Source of the DNA: Prevotella sp.
Lineage (GTDB): Bacteria; Bacteroidota; Bacteroidia; Bacteroidales; Bacteroidaceae
DNA: 41,789 nucleotides
Assembly (NCBI GenBank): GCA_017430675.1
Contig: JAFRMM010000135.1
Coordinates: forward strand, 1-41,789
Direction: 5' to 3'
Positions 16,715 to 23,904 of the stretch are shown here, in pieces (position 1 is the first letter of the stretch; each line of letters opens with the position of its first letter). The position numbers were made by a program, and so were the translations under genes. The notes under the pieces are model-generated. The model saw only the letters and a list, made by a program, of their open reading frames with translations. It did no database searches and had not been told where the DNA came from.

Positions 16715-16807
16715 CTGCAAATCGTGGTAATTGCAAAAGAAAAGCGGAATTTTTGCGCTTTTTTATAAAAAAACAGCGAAAAATTTTGTTGGTTTCGGAA
16801 AAAGTGG

Positions 16808-16815
16808 TACCTTTG
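16808..16815 (+). promoter_or_regulatory. -7 box of tRNA-Gln
   Basis: TACCTTTG, 30 nt upstream of the mature tRNA 5' end, with TTTTGTTGG in the -33 region. Confidence 0.7.
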
Positions 16816-16845
16816 CAGCCGCAAATTGAGATTTGTACCAGTCAT

Positions 16846-16916
16846 TGGGGTATGGTGTAATGGTAACACTACAGATTCTGGTCCTGTCATTCTTGGTTCG
16901 AGTCCGAGTACCCCAA
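16846..16916 (+). tRNA. tRNA-Gln (anticodon CTG)
   Basis: A 71-nt cloverleaf. Acceptor TGGGGTA/TACCCCA, D-arm GTGT-AATGGTA-ACAC, anticodon arm ACAGA-TTCTGGT-CCTGT (loop gives CTG; the innermost A-C pair is a mismatch), T-arm CTTGG-TTCGAGT-CCGAG and discriminator A. The 3' CCA is not encoded. It reads CAG codons for Gln. It is a single-gene unit with its own promoter and a strong terminator 7 nt downstream. Confidence 0.93.
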
Positions 16917-16922
16917 CAGAAG

Positions 16923-16954
16923 AAACGCTGAGCATTACTGCTCAGCGTTTTTTT
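16923..16954 (+). terminator. Terminator of tRNA-Gln, inside the end of the DUF349 gene
   Basis: A perfect 12-bp stem AAACGCTGAGCA / TGCTCAGCGTTT around TTAC, followed by T4. The right arm also encodes the last residues (KNAEQ) and the stop codon of the convergent DUF349 protein gene. Confidence 0.88.
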
Positions 16955-18866
16955 CGTCAATGGCCTTGATCTTCTCGCGGACGAGGTTCATATCGTCCTT
17001 GAGTTTCTGCACCTTGCGGTTCATCTCGTCGATGAGGCTGTTGCCCTTCTTGGTACTGGCGTTCAGGAAACCGAGGTTGTTCTCGTAGGTCTGCACTTCC
17101 TGTTTGATGGCCTCGTACTGTCGGAAGAGCCTTGCGCGCTCGTTGTCGAGGGCACTCTCCCCGCGCTCAGCCACCTGTTTGAGGTTTTGCTTGAACGAGT
17201 TCAGGCGGCGCTTGGCCACGGAGATGTTCAGGTCCTTGTAGAGTTTGTCGAGCACGGCATGGTACTCCTCATAGACCTTGTCCTTCTCCTTGAAAGGCAC
17301 GTGACCGATGGCCTGGTACTCCTCGACGAGTGCCTGTACCTTCTCCTGGATATTCTCGCCAGCCTCCTCAGCAGCGGCCTTCAATTTCTCGATGACCTCG
17401 CGCTTCTTGTTCAGGTTGGCATATTCCTCGCTGTGCTGTCCGGCTCCTGCGGCCTTGCGGGCCTCGAAGAACTTGTTGCACGCACCGAGGAACTCCTCCC
17501 AGAGTTGGTCGCCCAGTTTCTTGGGCACCATGCCGATGGTCTTCCACTCTTTCTGGAGGGCGATGAACTTATCGCCTGTCGATTTCCAGTCGGTGGAGTC
17601 CTGGAGGGCCTTGGCCTTCTCGATGAGGGCGCGCTTCTTGTCGGCATTGTCCTTGAAGGTGTCTTTCAGCGTGCGGAAATACTCAGCCTTACGGCCGAAG
17701 AAGTCATCGCATGCGGCGCGGAAGCGCTCGAAGATCTTCACGTTCATCTTCTGGGGGGCGAAGCCGATGGTCTTCCACTGTGCCTGCAGGTCGATGATCT
17801 GCTTGGTGTGCTTCTCCCAGTCGCCGCTGCCCTTGTTCTCCTCGGCGGCAATGGCCTCCACCTGCTCACAGAGGGCGGTCTTGCGGACGAGGTTGTCCTC
17901 CTCCTTGGCGCGTATTCCCTCGAAGTGCTGTTGGTGGCGCTTGTTGATGACGGTGGATGCCGCCTTGAAACGGTTCCATATCTCCTCGCGCTGCTCCTTG
18001 GCCACGGGACCGATCTCGCGGTATTCCTGATGGAGTTTCTGCAACTGGTGGAAGGCGCTGATTACGTCCTCCTCGTCGGCGAGTTTCTCGGCGATCTCGC
18101 ACAGGCGGGTCTTCGCCTCCAGGTTCTTCTTGAAGTCGAGTTCCCGGGCTTCGCTGTTCAGGCGGAGCATGTCATAGAACTGCTCGACGTACAACTGGTA
18201 GTTACGCCACAGTTCACTGGCCTTCTCGGCGGGCACGTTTCTGATTTCGCGCCACTGCTGCTGTAGGGTCTGGAATTCCTTATAACTCTTGTTGGCTTCC
18301 TCGGGGGTGGTGATCATCGCCTTGATCTTGTCGATGATCGCCAGTTTCTTGGTGAGGTTCTCCTGCTTCTCTGCTTCCTGTTCCTTGAAGATCTTAGCCC
18401 GCTTCTCCCTGATGATGCCCATCTCGGCCTTGAAGGCCTCTTCGAGTTCGTCGGGTGTGATCTGGTAGGCTTCCGGGTCACCGCCGCCGTCGATGTAGGC
18501 TTTCAACTTGGCCTCGCGCTCAGCAATGTGCAGTTTATAGAAGGCGGTCTTCAGGTAGTCAACCTCGTCTTTCTGTGGAGCCTCGTCGCCATGTGCGATC
18601 TCCCGCACGCGCTCCAGGATCTCAGCCTTGGAATCATAGGTTTTCCGCGGCTGTTCCTCCTCGGCCTCAGCGGGAACTGCTGTTTCCTCAGCCTCTGCGG
18701 GGACTTCTGTTTCCTCAGCCTCTGTCTCTGCGGGGGCTGCGGCTTCTTCGGTTTCTACTTGGGAGATGCTTTCGGCTACCGTTTCCTCTACGGGCTGCTG
18801 ACTTACTTCTTCCTTGATTTCTTCATTCTGACCCTGTTCGAGGGCATTGTCTTGAGAGTTCATCAT
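16935..18866 (-). CDS. DUF349 repeat protein
   Basis: A 643-aa cytoplasmic protein, almost entirely helical and highly charged. An N-terminal acidic, low-complexity segment (about 20-75, Glu/Ala/Pro repeats such as AEETAVPAEAEE) is followed by at least five DUF349 units of about 70 residues, each with an LQ-x-W-K/R-x-IG-x-VP/AP core (LQAQWKTIGFAPQKMN, LQKEWKTIGMVPKKLG, LVEEYQAIGHVPFKEK), and a C-terminal coiled coil. The role of DUF349 proteins is not settled. Two adjacent Met codons open the frame (18866 and 18863). It has its own promoter with a 60-nt leader. The last codons overlap the tRNA-Gln terminator on the opposite strand. Confidence 0.85.
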   Translation of the reverse strand: MMNSQDNALEQGQNEEIKEEVSQQPVEETVAESISQVETEEAAAPAETEAEETEVPAEAEETAVPAEAEEEQPRKTYDSKAEILERVREIAHGDEAPQKDEVDYLKTAFYKLHIAEREAKLKAYIDGGGDPEAYQITPDELEEAFKAEMGIIREKRAKIFKEQEAEKQENLTKKLAIIDKIKAMITTPEEANKSYKEFQTLQQQWREIRNVPAEKASELWRNYQLYVEQFYDMLRLNSEARELDFKKNLEAKTRLCEIAEKLADEEDVISAFHQLQKLHQEYREIGPVAKEQREEIWNRFKAASTVINKRHQQHFEGIRAKEEDNLVRKTALCEQVEAIAAEENKGSGDWEKHTKQIIDLQAQWKTIGFAPQKMNVKIFERFRAACDDFFGRKAEYFRTLKDTFKDNADKKRALIEKAKALQDSTDWKSTGDKFIALQKEWKTIGMVPKKLGDQLWEEFLGACNKFFEARKAAGAGQHSEEYANLNKKREVIEKLKAAAEEAGENIQEKVQALVEEYQAIGHVPFKEKDKVYEEYHAVLDKLYKDLNISVAKRRLNSFKQNLKQVAERGESALDNERARLFRQYEAIKQEVQTYENNLGFLNASTKKGNSLIDEMNRKVQKLKDDMNLVREKIKAIDEKNAEQ

Positions 18867-18926
18867 TTAACTTTTTTAGTTATTGACCATTCGTATGATG
18901 ATGCATCGCATCACCGCATTTGGGGT

Positions 18927-18934
18927 CAAAGGTA
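18927..18934 (-). promoter_or_regulatory. -7 box of the DUF349 gene
   Basis: TACCTTTG on the minus strand, 60 nt before the first ATG. Confidence 0.65.
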
Positions 18935-18978
18935 CTAAAAAAAGTCAAAAATAATACCTTATATAAAGTTAAAAGATG

Positions 18979-19905
18979 CTAAACAAGCCTTTTGTGACGG
19001 AAAAACCACCAACAACAGCCCGAAACGGCTATCGAAAGGATGATGGCGATGACAAATCCCCATGGCTTTGCCTCCATGCCGTTGATGAGGTTCATGCCGA
19101 ACATAGAGGTGATAAGTGTCGGAATCATCATGATGATGGTGACGGATGTCAGGGTACGCATCACGGTGTTCATATTGTTGTTGATGATGCTCTGGTAGGT
19201 GTCCATCGTCGATTCGAGAATGTCGGAGTAGATGCTGGTGGTCTCGCGGGCCTGAGACATCTCGATGTTCACATCTTCGATGAGGTCTGCGTCAAGTTCG
19301 TCGATTTGGAGTTTGAACTTCAGTTTCTGCAGCAGGTTCTCGTTGCCTCGGATGGAGGTCTGGAAGTAGGTGAGCGAGTCCTGCAGACGGCTGAGGCCGA
19401 TGAGGCTCTCATTGTTCACCTCCCTGTCGAGGTTGCGCTTGGCTTTGTCGATGAGCATGGATATCTGCTTCAGGCGCTTCAGGTACCAGACAGCCGAGGA
19501 GAGGAACAGGCGGAAGATCATATCGACATAGTCGGTGAAGCCCTCGTTGCGCTTCTGCTGGTAGGAGACGAAGTCGATCATCATGTTCGTCTCGTAGTAG
19601 CAGACGGTAATGGTGACGTCGCGCTTGTGGATGATACCGAGGGGCACGGTGGTGTAGGGTGTCCTCGACCGTATCTCCTTGACGTATGGGATACGGAGGA
19701 TGATGAGCATCCATCCGTCATCGTACTCATAACGGGCACGCTCGTCGGTATCGCTGATGTCCGACATGAAGTAGTCGGGGATGTTGAACTTCTCCTCGAG
19801 TTCGCGCTGGTCGTCTTCGGTGGGGCATGTCACCTGTATCCAGCAATTGGGCTGCCACTCTGTGAGTTGGCTCAGTCCGCCTTGGGTGTTCCAGAAAGTC
19901 TTCAT
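18979..19905 (-). CDS. corA: CorA-family Mg2+/divalent cation transporter
   Basis: A 308-aa protein. The N-terminal ~245 residues are soluble, with the long charged helices of CorA (SYQQKRNEGFTDYVD, YLKRLKQISMLIDKAKRNLDREV). Two C-terminal spans follow, and the first ends in the signature GMN (270-272, FGMNLING) that forms the pore selectivity filter. CorA forms homopentameric inner-membrane Mg2+ channels; some members carry other divalent ions. The C-terminus RHKRLV is basic, as usual. The ATG (19903-19905) overlaps the stop of a 23-codon upstream ORF as ATGA and lies just after the 3' arm of a leader stem, so expression is probably controlled at translation. Confidence 0.92.
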   Translation of the reverse strand: MKTFWNTQGGLSQLTEWQPNCWIQVTCPTEDDQRELEEKFNIPDYFMSDISDTDERARYEYDDGWMLIILRIPYVKEIRSRTPYTTVPLGIIHKRDVTITVCYYETNMMIDFVSYQQKRNEGFTDYVDMIFRLFLSSAVWYLKRLKQISMLIDKAKRNLDREVNNESLIGLSRLQDSLTYFQTSIRGNENLLQKLKFKLQIDELDADLIEDVNIEMSQARETTSIYSDILESTMDTYQSIINNNMNTVMRTLTSVTIIMMIPTLITSMFGMNLINGMEAKPWGFVIAIILSIAVSGCCWWFFRHKRLV

Positions 19906-19973
19906 TTTGCTAATCCTTTTTTCGTTCGTGAAATGGTTTTAGCGGCAAAGGGATTAGCAGCCTTGCTCGCCAT
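19902..19973 (-). CDS. Leader ORF 2 of corA (23 aa), overlapping corA
   Basis: A 23-codon ORF starting ATG GCG AGC AAG with AAAGG 6-10 nt upstream. Its product begins MASKAANPFAAK and ends in basic residues (RTKKGLAK). Its TGA overlaps the corA ATG (ATGA), the standard layout for translational coupling. The codons for AANPF and KGLA form the two arms of a stem that occludes the corA start. It is more likely a regulatory leader than a functional protein, though a small protein is not excluded. Confidence 0.5.
   Translation of the reverse strand: MASKAANPFAAKTISRTKKGLAK
19907..19959 (-). promoter_or_regulatory. Leader stem at the corA start codon
   Basis: On the minus strand TGCTAATCC-C-TTT pairs with AAA-GGATTAGCA: 8 perfect core pairs (GCTAATCC at 19951-19958, GGATTAGC at 19909-19916) extended on both sides with one bulged C. 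The 3' arm ends 2-3 nt before the corA ATG, so the folded stem should hinder initiation unless ribosomes on leader ORF 2 open it. Confidence 0.6.
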
Positions 19974-19982
19974 CCCCCGCCT

Positions 19983-20018
19983 TTACAAATCGTAATTGTC
20001 CGCCGGGTAATCGTCCAT
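19983..20018 (-). CDS. Leader ORF 1 of corA (11 aa, acidic with proline)
   Basis: An 11-codon ORF encoding MDDYPADNYDL, located about 25 nt after the inferred transcription start and 9 nt before leader ORF 2. Four of the ten residues after Met are Asp, with one Pro. In E. coli such acidic/proline N-termini destabilise translating ribosomes when Mg2+ is low (the mgtA leader peptide MgtL begins MEPDP). I infer a Mg2+-sensing role from this resemblance and from the downstream gene; the ORF itself is only seen in sequence. Confidence 0.45.
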   Translation of the reverse strand: MDDYPADNYDL

Positions 20019-20047
20019 TTTTGTTGATATTTTGGTTATTTCGGGTG

Positions 20048-20055
20048 CAAAGGTA
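20048..20055 (-). promoter_or_regulatory. -7 box of the corA unit
   Basis: TACCTTTG on the minus strand, 142 nt upstream of the corA ATG, directly after the pepD terminator. It gives the second-longest run-up to a start in this window apart from the tRNA and RNA genes. Confidence 0.65.
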
Positions 20056-20058
20056 AGA

Positions 20059-20094
20059 AAAAAATGCAGACTTGCCAAGCAAATCCGCATTTTT
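20059..20094 (-). terminator. Terminator after pepD
   Basis: Stem AAAAATGCGGA / TCTGCATTTTT with one mismatch, an inner CTTGGCAAG palindrome in the loop and a T-run on the minus strand. It lies 31 bp past the pepD stop. Confidence 0.75.
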
Positions 20095-20124
20095 CTTCTT
20101 TGATATTTTTACTTTTTTGCCTTT

Positions 20125-21585
20125 TTACTTTTCTGGTATATCTTCGAGTGTCTTCTTCAGAAGGGTCCAGAAAGGCTCGACGGTCTCAATGAGGGCGCGC
20201 TCGGTAGTGGTGTGTGGCGACTTCATCGTAGGACCGAGACTGACGACATCGAGCCAGGGATACTTGCCGAGGATGACGGAGCACTCCAGTCCGGCATGAT
20301 CCACCTGAACGATACCTTCGCCACCAAAGAGTTCTTTGTACTCTTTCAGCAACAGGTTCAGGATCTCTGAGTCGGGGTTCGGATCCCAGCCGCCATACGA
20401 GCCGGCCGTCTCTACCTTCATGCCAGCCATGGCGAAACAACTCTCCAGCATATCGACGATATACTGCTTCATGTCCTCGCGGCTTGAGCGGGCGAGGATC
20501 TGCAGTTTGGCATTGCCGCCCTCGATGTCGATGATGGCGAGGTTCGATGAGGTCTCTACTACGTCGGGGTAACTCGGAATCATGCGCACCACACCGTCGT
20601 GACATGCCAGGATGGCGTTGATGAGGTTGTCGTTGATCTCCTCAGGCAGTTGGGCCTTGGGCAGGGCCACGTCTTCGGCAAAGAACTCGATGCCGCTCTC
20701 GATGCCCTTGTACTCGTCGATGAAGTCGGCCTTCCAGTCCTCTACGGCTTGTTTTACGTCTGTCACATTTTCTTTCGGCAGGGTGAACACCACCTCGGCC
20801 TTAAAGGGGATGGCGTTACGCATGTTGCCACCGTGCCAGGATACCAGGCGGGCATCGTCGTTCTCGATGACCTCGCGCACGAAGCGGGCCATCATCTTGT
20901 TGGCATTGCCGCGGCCCTCGTGGATCTCCAATCCACTGTGTCCGCCACGCAGCCCTTTCAGTGTCACCTTCACGGCAGCATCCTCAGCGGGATTGGTTTC
21001 CTCTTCCTTGTAGCCCAGGGTGGCAGTCACATCGATGCCGCCAGCGGATCCGATGACGAACTTGCCCCAGGTCTCGGAGTCGAGGTTCATCAGGATGTCG
21101 CCCTGCAACTCGTTCTCGGGCAGGTCATTGGCACCGTACATGCCTGTCTCCTCGTCGGCGGTGATCAGGGCGTCGATGGGTCCGTGCTTCAGGCTTTTGT
21201 CCTCCATAATGGCCATGATGGCAGCCACACCCAGACCGTTGTCGGCACCGAGGGTCGTGCCCTTGGCCTTTACCCACTCGCCGTCGATCCACGGCTGGAT
21301 GGGGTCGGTCTCGAAGTTATGGGTGCTCTCAGGTGTCTTCTGCGGCACCATGTCCATGTGGGCCTGCAGGATAACGCCCTTCTTGTTCTCCATGCCTGGA
21401 GAGGCGGGTTTGCGGAACACGATGTTGCCAGCAGGATCTTTGAATACTTCCACGTCAATCTCCTTGCCGAAGTCAAGTAGGAACTGCTGGATCTTCTCCA
21501 GATGTCCGCTTGGACGTGGTACTTGTGTCAACTTGTAGAAATTGCGCCAGATGCATTCCGGCTTCAGGTCTTTAATCTCACTCAT
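20125..21585 (-). CDS. pepD: Aminoacyl-histidine dipeptidase (M20 family)
   Basis: A 486-aa cytosolic zinc dipeptidase that splits Xaa-His dipeptides (carnosinase-type). Visible metal and catalytic motifs: QAHMDMV (His76, catalytic Asp78), LGADNGLG (bridging Asp115), ADEETGMYGA (catalytic/general base Glu145-146) and a C-terminal DHAGLECS segment with the last ligands. Length and motif order fit bacterial PepD. It follows the flippase-like gene by 1 bp and is co-transcribed with it, which is a genomic fact without an obvious functional link. A terminator follows. Confidence 0.92.
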   Translation of the reverse strand: MSEIKDLKPECIWRNFYKLTQVPRPSGHLEKIQQFLLDFGKEIDVEVFKDPAGNIVFRKPASPGMENKKGVILQAHMDMVPQKTPESTHNFETDPIQPWIDGEWVKAKGTTLGADNGLGVAAIMAIMEDKSLKHGPIDALITADEETGMYGANDLPENELQGDILMNLDSETWGKFVIGSAGGIDVTATLGYKEEETNPAEDAAVKVTLKGLRGGHSGLEIHEGRGNANKMMARFVREVIENDDARLVSWHGGNMRNAIPFKAEVVFTLPKENVTDVKQAVEDWKADFIDEYKGIESGIEFFAEDVALPKAQLPEEINDNLINAILACHDGVVRMIPSYPDVVETSSNLAIIDIEGGNAKLQILARSSREDMKQYIVDMLESCFAMAGMKVETAGSYGGWDPNPDSEILNLLLKEYKELFGGEGIVQVDHAGLECSVILGKYPWLDVVSLGPTMKSPHTTTERALIETVEPFWTLLKKTLEDIPEK

Positions 21586-21586
21586 A

Positions 21587-22633
21587 TTATTGTTGTTTTA
21601 GGTGAATACGTTTCGTAAACGACAGTGCTGCCCAGGCGTAGATGCCGAGGGCTATGACGAGCATGGTCTGCACGGTGTGGACGATGAGCACGAACCAGAG
21701 GGCCTGTTCGTCGGCCACACCGTAGAGGATGAGCATTGTCTTGATGGCGAAGTGCCAGGGACCTGCTCCGTTAGGGGTGGGTACGATGACGGCGAAGTTG
21801 GCTACCACGAAAGATACCAGTGCACAGCCGATACCGAGGTTCGCCGTGAAGTCGAAGCAGAAGAAGGTGAGGTAGTAGTGCAGGAAGTACATCACCCAGA
21901 TGCCGATGGAGAAGAACAGATAGAGTGGCAGGTTGCTGACGTTCCTCAGCGAGAGCACACCCTCCCAGATACCGCTCAGCGTCATCTTGACCTTATTATA
22001 TATAGAGAAGTTCTTGAGCAGCAGGTGTAGCAAGATGAGTACAGCCACGCCGCAGACGGCCGTCACCAGCCAGCCTGTCAGTGAGAACCCCTCCAGGATA
22101 CGGTCCAGTGAGGTGCCCGTCTTCTTGAAGAAGGTGCCGAAGATGCTAATCTCGACGAGCAGGATGATGCCAGAGTAGAGCATCACGATCAGGGTATCGA
22201 CAGCCCGTTCCGTGACCACCGTGCCTAATGACTTGCTGAACGATGCCCCATCGTAACGTTTCAGCACGGCGCAGCGGGAGAACTCCCCGATACGGGGGAT
22301 CACCAGACTGGCCGCATACGAGATGAATACAGCACGTACGCAAGTGGTGCTGCGGGCGCGGATCTTCATATCTGTGGGCGTTTGCCTGGCGGTGTTCGGC
22401 GACAGGTCCTCGATAGGGTCGAGCGTCTGCTTCCACCGCCAGCCACGGAACATCTGTGCCAGGATGCCGAAGGGGAAGGAGAGGAGCATCCACGTCCAGT
22501 CCATCTCGTCTGTCATCACATGCATGAAACGGTAGAAGTCCTCACCGCGGTACATCCAATACAGGATGGCTCCGCCCAACAGAATCGGGAAGATGATTTT
22601 GGCAGTATTCGTGAGGATCGTCTTCATTTCCAT
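21587..22633 (-). CDS. Flippase-like membrane protein (LPG synthase TM / UPF0104 family)
   Basis: A 348-aa protein with about eight membrane spans and the family landmarks: ILLGGAILYWMYRGEDF at the N-terminus, RGWRWKQTL, a SYAASLVIPRIGEFSRCAVLKRYDG block (conserved P-R-x-GE-x-R) and VPTPNGAGPWHFAIKTMLILYGV near the end. The family covers the membrane half of MprF and the YbhN-type proteins thought to move lipids or lipid-linked sugars. The insertion with SPNTARQTPTDMKIR (about 79-93) is hydrophilic. The ATG is 5 nt after a -7 box, so the transcript is likely leaderless; a second Met two codons later would fit a 5'-shortened start. Confidence 0.85.
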   Translation of the reverse strand: MEMKTILTNTAKIIFPILLGGAILYWMYRGEDFYRFMHVMTDEMDWTWMLLSFPFGILAQMFRGWRWKQTLDPIEDLSPNTARQTPTDMKIRARSTTCVRAVFISYAASLVIPRIGEFSRCAVLKRYDGASFSKSLGTVVTERAVDTLIVMLYSGIILLVEISIFGTFFKKTGTSLDRILEGFSLTGWLVTAVCGVAVLILLHLLLKNFSIYNKVKMTLSGIWEGVLSLRNVSNLPLYLFFSIGIWVMYFLHYYLTFFCFDFTANLGIGCALVSFVVANFAVIVPTPNGAGPWHFAIKTMLILYGVADEQALWFVLIVHTVQTMLVIALGIYAWAALSFTKRIHLKQQ

Positions 22634-22638
22634 AGGTG

Positions 22639-22646
22639 CAAAGATA
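22639..22646 (-). promoter_or_regulatory. -7 box of the flippase-pepD unit
   Basis: TATCTTTG on the minus strand, 5 nt before the ATG. Confidence 0.65.
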
Positions 22647-22731
22647 CGAATAATTATTGATACGGGTCAATGAAATGCCCGTTTTTCTGCCATCTGAGGG
22701 TAAAAAACTTGTCTGTGCGCGCAAACAGCCG

Positions 22732-22739
22732 TAACTTTG
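22732..22739 (+). promoter_or_regulatory. -7 box of rsmA
   Basis: TAACTTTG, 5 nt before the GTG start; divergent from the flippase promoter about 90 bp away. Confidence 0.65.
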
Positions 22740-22744
22740 TAACC

Positions 22745-23533
22745 GTGAAACAAGTTCGTCCCAAGAAGAAACTCGGTCAGCACTTCCTGACCGACCTCAA
22801 CATTGCCAAACGTATTGCCGATACGGTTGATGCCCCATATCCGGAGTTACCTGTTTTAGAGGTGGGACCCGGTATGGGTGTCATGACACAGTATCTCGTA
22901 GAGAAACCACGTCCCTTTAAAGTGGTGGAGATCGACCGTGAGTCGGTGGCCTATCTGCAGGAGAACTTCCCTCGTCTGCGCGAGAATATAATAGGTGGCG
23001 ACTTCCTGAGGATGGACTTGCAGGAGGTGTTCGACGGACAGCAGTTCGTCCTGACGGGCAACTATCCTTACGACATCTCTTCGCAGATCTTCTTCAAGAT
23101 GCTCGACAACAAGGATCTCATCCCCTGTTGTACGGGCATGATCCAGCGTGAGGTGGCCCTGCGCATAGCCTCGCAGCCAGGCAACAAGCAGTATGGTGTC
23201 CTCTCCGTACTGATCCAGGCGTGGTACCGTGTAGAATATCTCTTCACCGTGGAGCCTGGGGTGTTCAATCCCCCTCCCAAGGTGCAGAGTGCCGTCATCC
23301 GTATGACGCGCAACGAGGTGACGGACCTGGGCTGCGACGAGGCTCTCTTCAAAAGGATCGTGAAAACGGTCTTTAACCAGCGCCGTAAGATGCTGCGTGT
23401 CTCCCTGCGCCAGATTCTTCCTCAGGATTCCATATTCTTTACCCTTCATGCAAATCTTCTTACGCGTCGTCCTGAACAACTTTCCATCCCTGAGTTCGTT
23501 GATCTGACGAACAAAGTGTCCGCTCAACTGTAG
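22745..23533 (+). CDS. rsmA: 16S rRNA dimethyladenosine transferase
   Basis: A 262-aa methyltransferase (KsgA) that dimethylates A1518 and A1519 at the 3' end of 16S rRNA, a late step of 30S assembly. The start KQVRPKKKLGQHFLTD is the usual family N-terminus. The SAM site is VLEVGPGMGVMTQYL, and the catalytic motif IV appears as GNYPYDIS (N-[LIV]-P-[YF] type, here NYPY). The open frame runs back to 22670, but the GTG at 22745-22747 is chosen because the -7 box ends 5 nt before it and the homology begins there. The mRNA would be leaderless. Confidence 0.93.
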   Translation: MKQVRPKKKLGQHFLTDLNIAKRIADTVDAPYPELPVLEVGPGMGVMTQYLVEKPRPFKVVEIDRESVAYLQENFPRLRENIIGGDFLRMDLQEVFDGQQFVLTGNYPYDISSQIFFKMLDNKDLIPCCTGMIQREVALRIASQPGNKQYGVLSVLIQAWYRVEYLFTVEPGVFNPPPKVQSAVIRMTRNEVTDLGCDEALFKRIVKTVFNQRRKMLRVSLRQILPQDSIFFTLHANLLTRRPEQLSIPEFVDLTNKVSAQL

Positions 23534-23666
23534 TGATCCTAGTTTTTGACTGTTACCGGGCACAATAGTTATGTGTTCGCACACAGCCTACTTGACATAC
23601 ATCAAAAGAAATACGGTTTTTATGCAAAAACGAGTCATAATCCATGGCGGGTTGCAAAAATCATCG
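23534..23666. other. Gap between rsmA and the small RNA promoter
   Basis: 133 bp without a convincing gene. It contains a small GTGTG/CACAC hairpin around 23573-23586 without a T-run, so rsmA has no clear intrinsic terminator here. Confidence 0.5.
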
Positions 23667-23674
23667 TACCTTTG
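23667..23674 (+). promoter_or_regulatory. -7 box of candidate small RNA
   Basis: TACCTTTG with TTG in the -33 region (23652-23654). Confidence 0.7.
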
Positions 23675-23679
23675 CATCG

Positions 23680-23900
23680 TCAAAAGGAAATAAGTTTTAG
23701 TTAGAGTTAATATTTAGTTAGGTTTTTAGGTTTTATTAGTTAGATTGGCAATAGGTTCTTCTAAGGCGTTAGAAAGAAGGTTGCAAGTAAGGATAACAGA
23801 CGCAGTGGTGACACTCCGTTTTCTCAGAAAAAGGTTTTTAGTTATTCATAGATTGTTGGTGCCGCCCTTGAGTCGTTGATGACCCTTGAGCGGCTTTTTT
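23680..23900 (+). ncRNA. Candidate stand-alone small RNA (~220 nt), class unknown
   Basis: A good promoter and a clear terminator enclose about 220 nt without an ORF. The 5' half is A/T-rich and carries three TTAGTTAG octamers (23697, 23714 and 23736). The 3' half can fold into several stems: CTTCTAA-GGCG-TTAGAAAG, ACGCAGTG-GTGA-CACTCCGT and TTTTCT-CAG-AAAAA, then the terminator. It is convergent with the isomerase gene and follows rsmA. It does not show the hallmarks of tmRNA, RNase P RNA or SRP RNA. A Bacteroidetes 6S RNA or a lineage-specific regulatory RNA are possible; I cannot choose from sequence alone. Confidence 0.65.
23861..23900 (+). terminator. Terminator of the candidate small RNA
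   Basis: Outer stem GCCGC/GCGGC (23861-23865, 23890-23894), a symmetric internal loop with CCTTGA on both sides, an inner GTC/GAC stem and a run of six T (23895-23900). Confidence 0.8.
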
Positions 23901-23904
23901 ATGT

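Noticed and set aside
17187..18266. A 359-codon plus-strand open frame
   Set aside because: Antisense shadow of the DUF349 gene; Leu/Val/Glu-rich because the real gene is Lys/Gln/Glu-rich.
22714..22724. TGTGCGCGCAA upstream of rsmA compared with the 12-bp Rpn-flanking repeat
   Set aside because: Only the alternating CG core is shared and its distance to the -7 box differs; likely coincidence.
22670..22744. N-terminal extension of rsmA from the ATG at 22670
   Set aside because: The extension crosses the -7 box and shows no family resemblance; GTG 22745 fits homology and promoter.
23570..23590. GTGTG/CACAC hairpin as rsmA terminator
   Set aside because: Short stem and no T-run on either strand.
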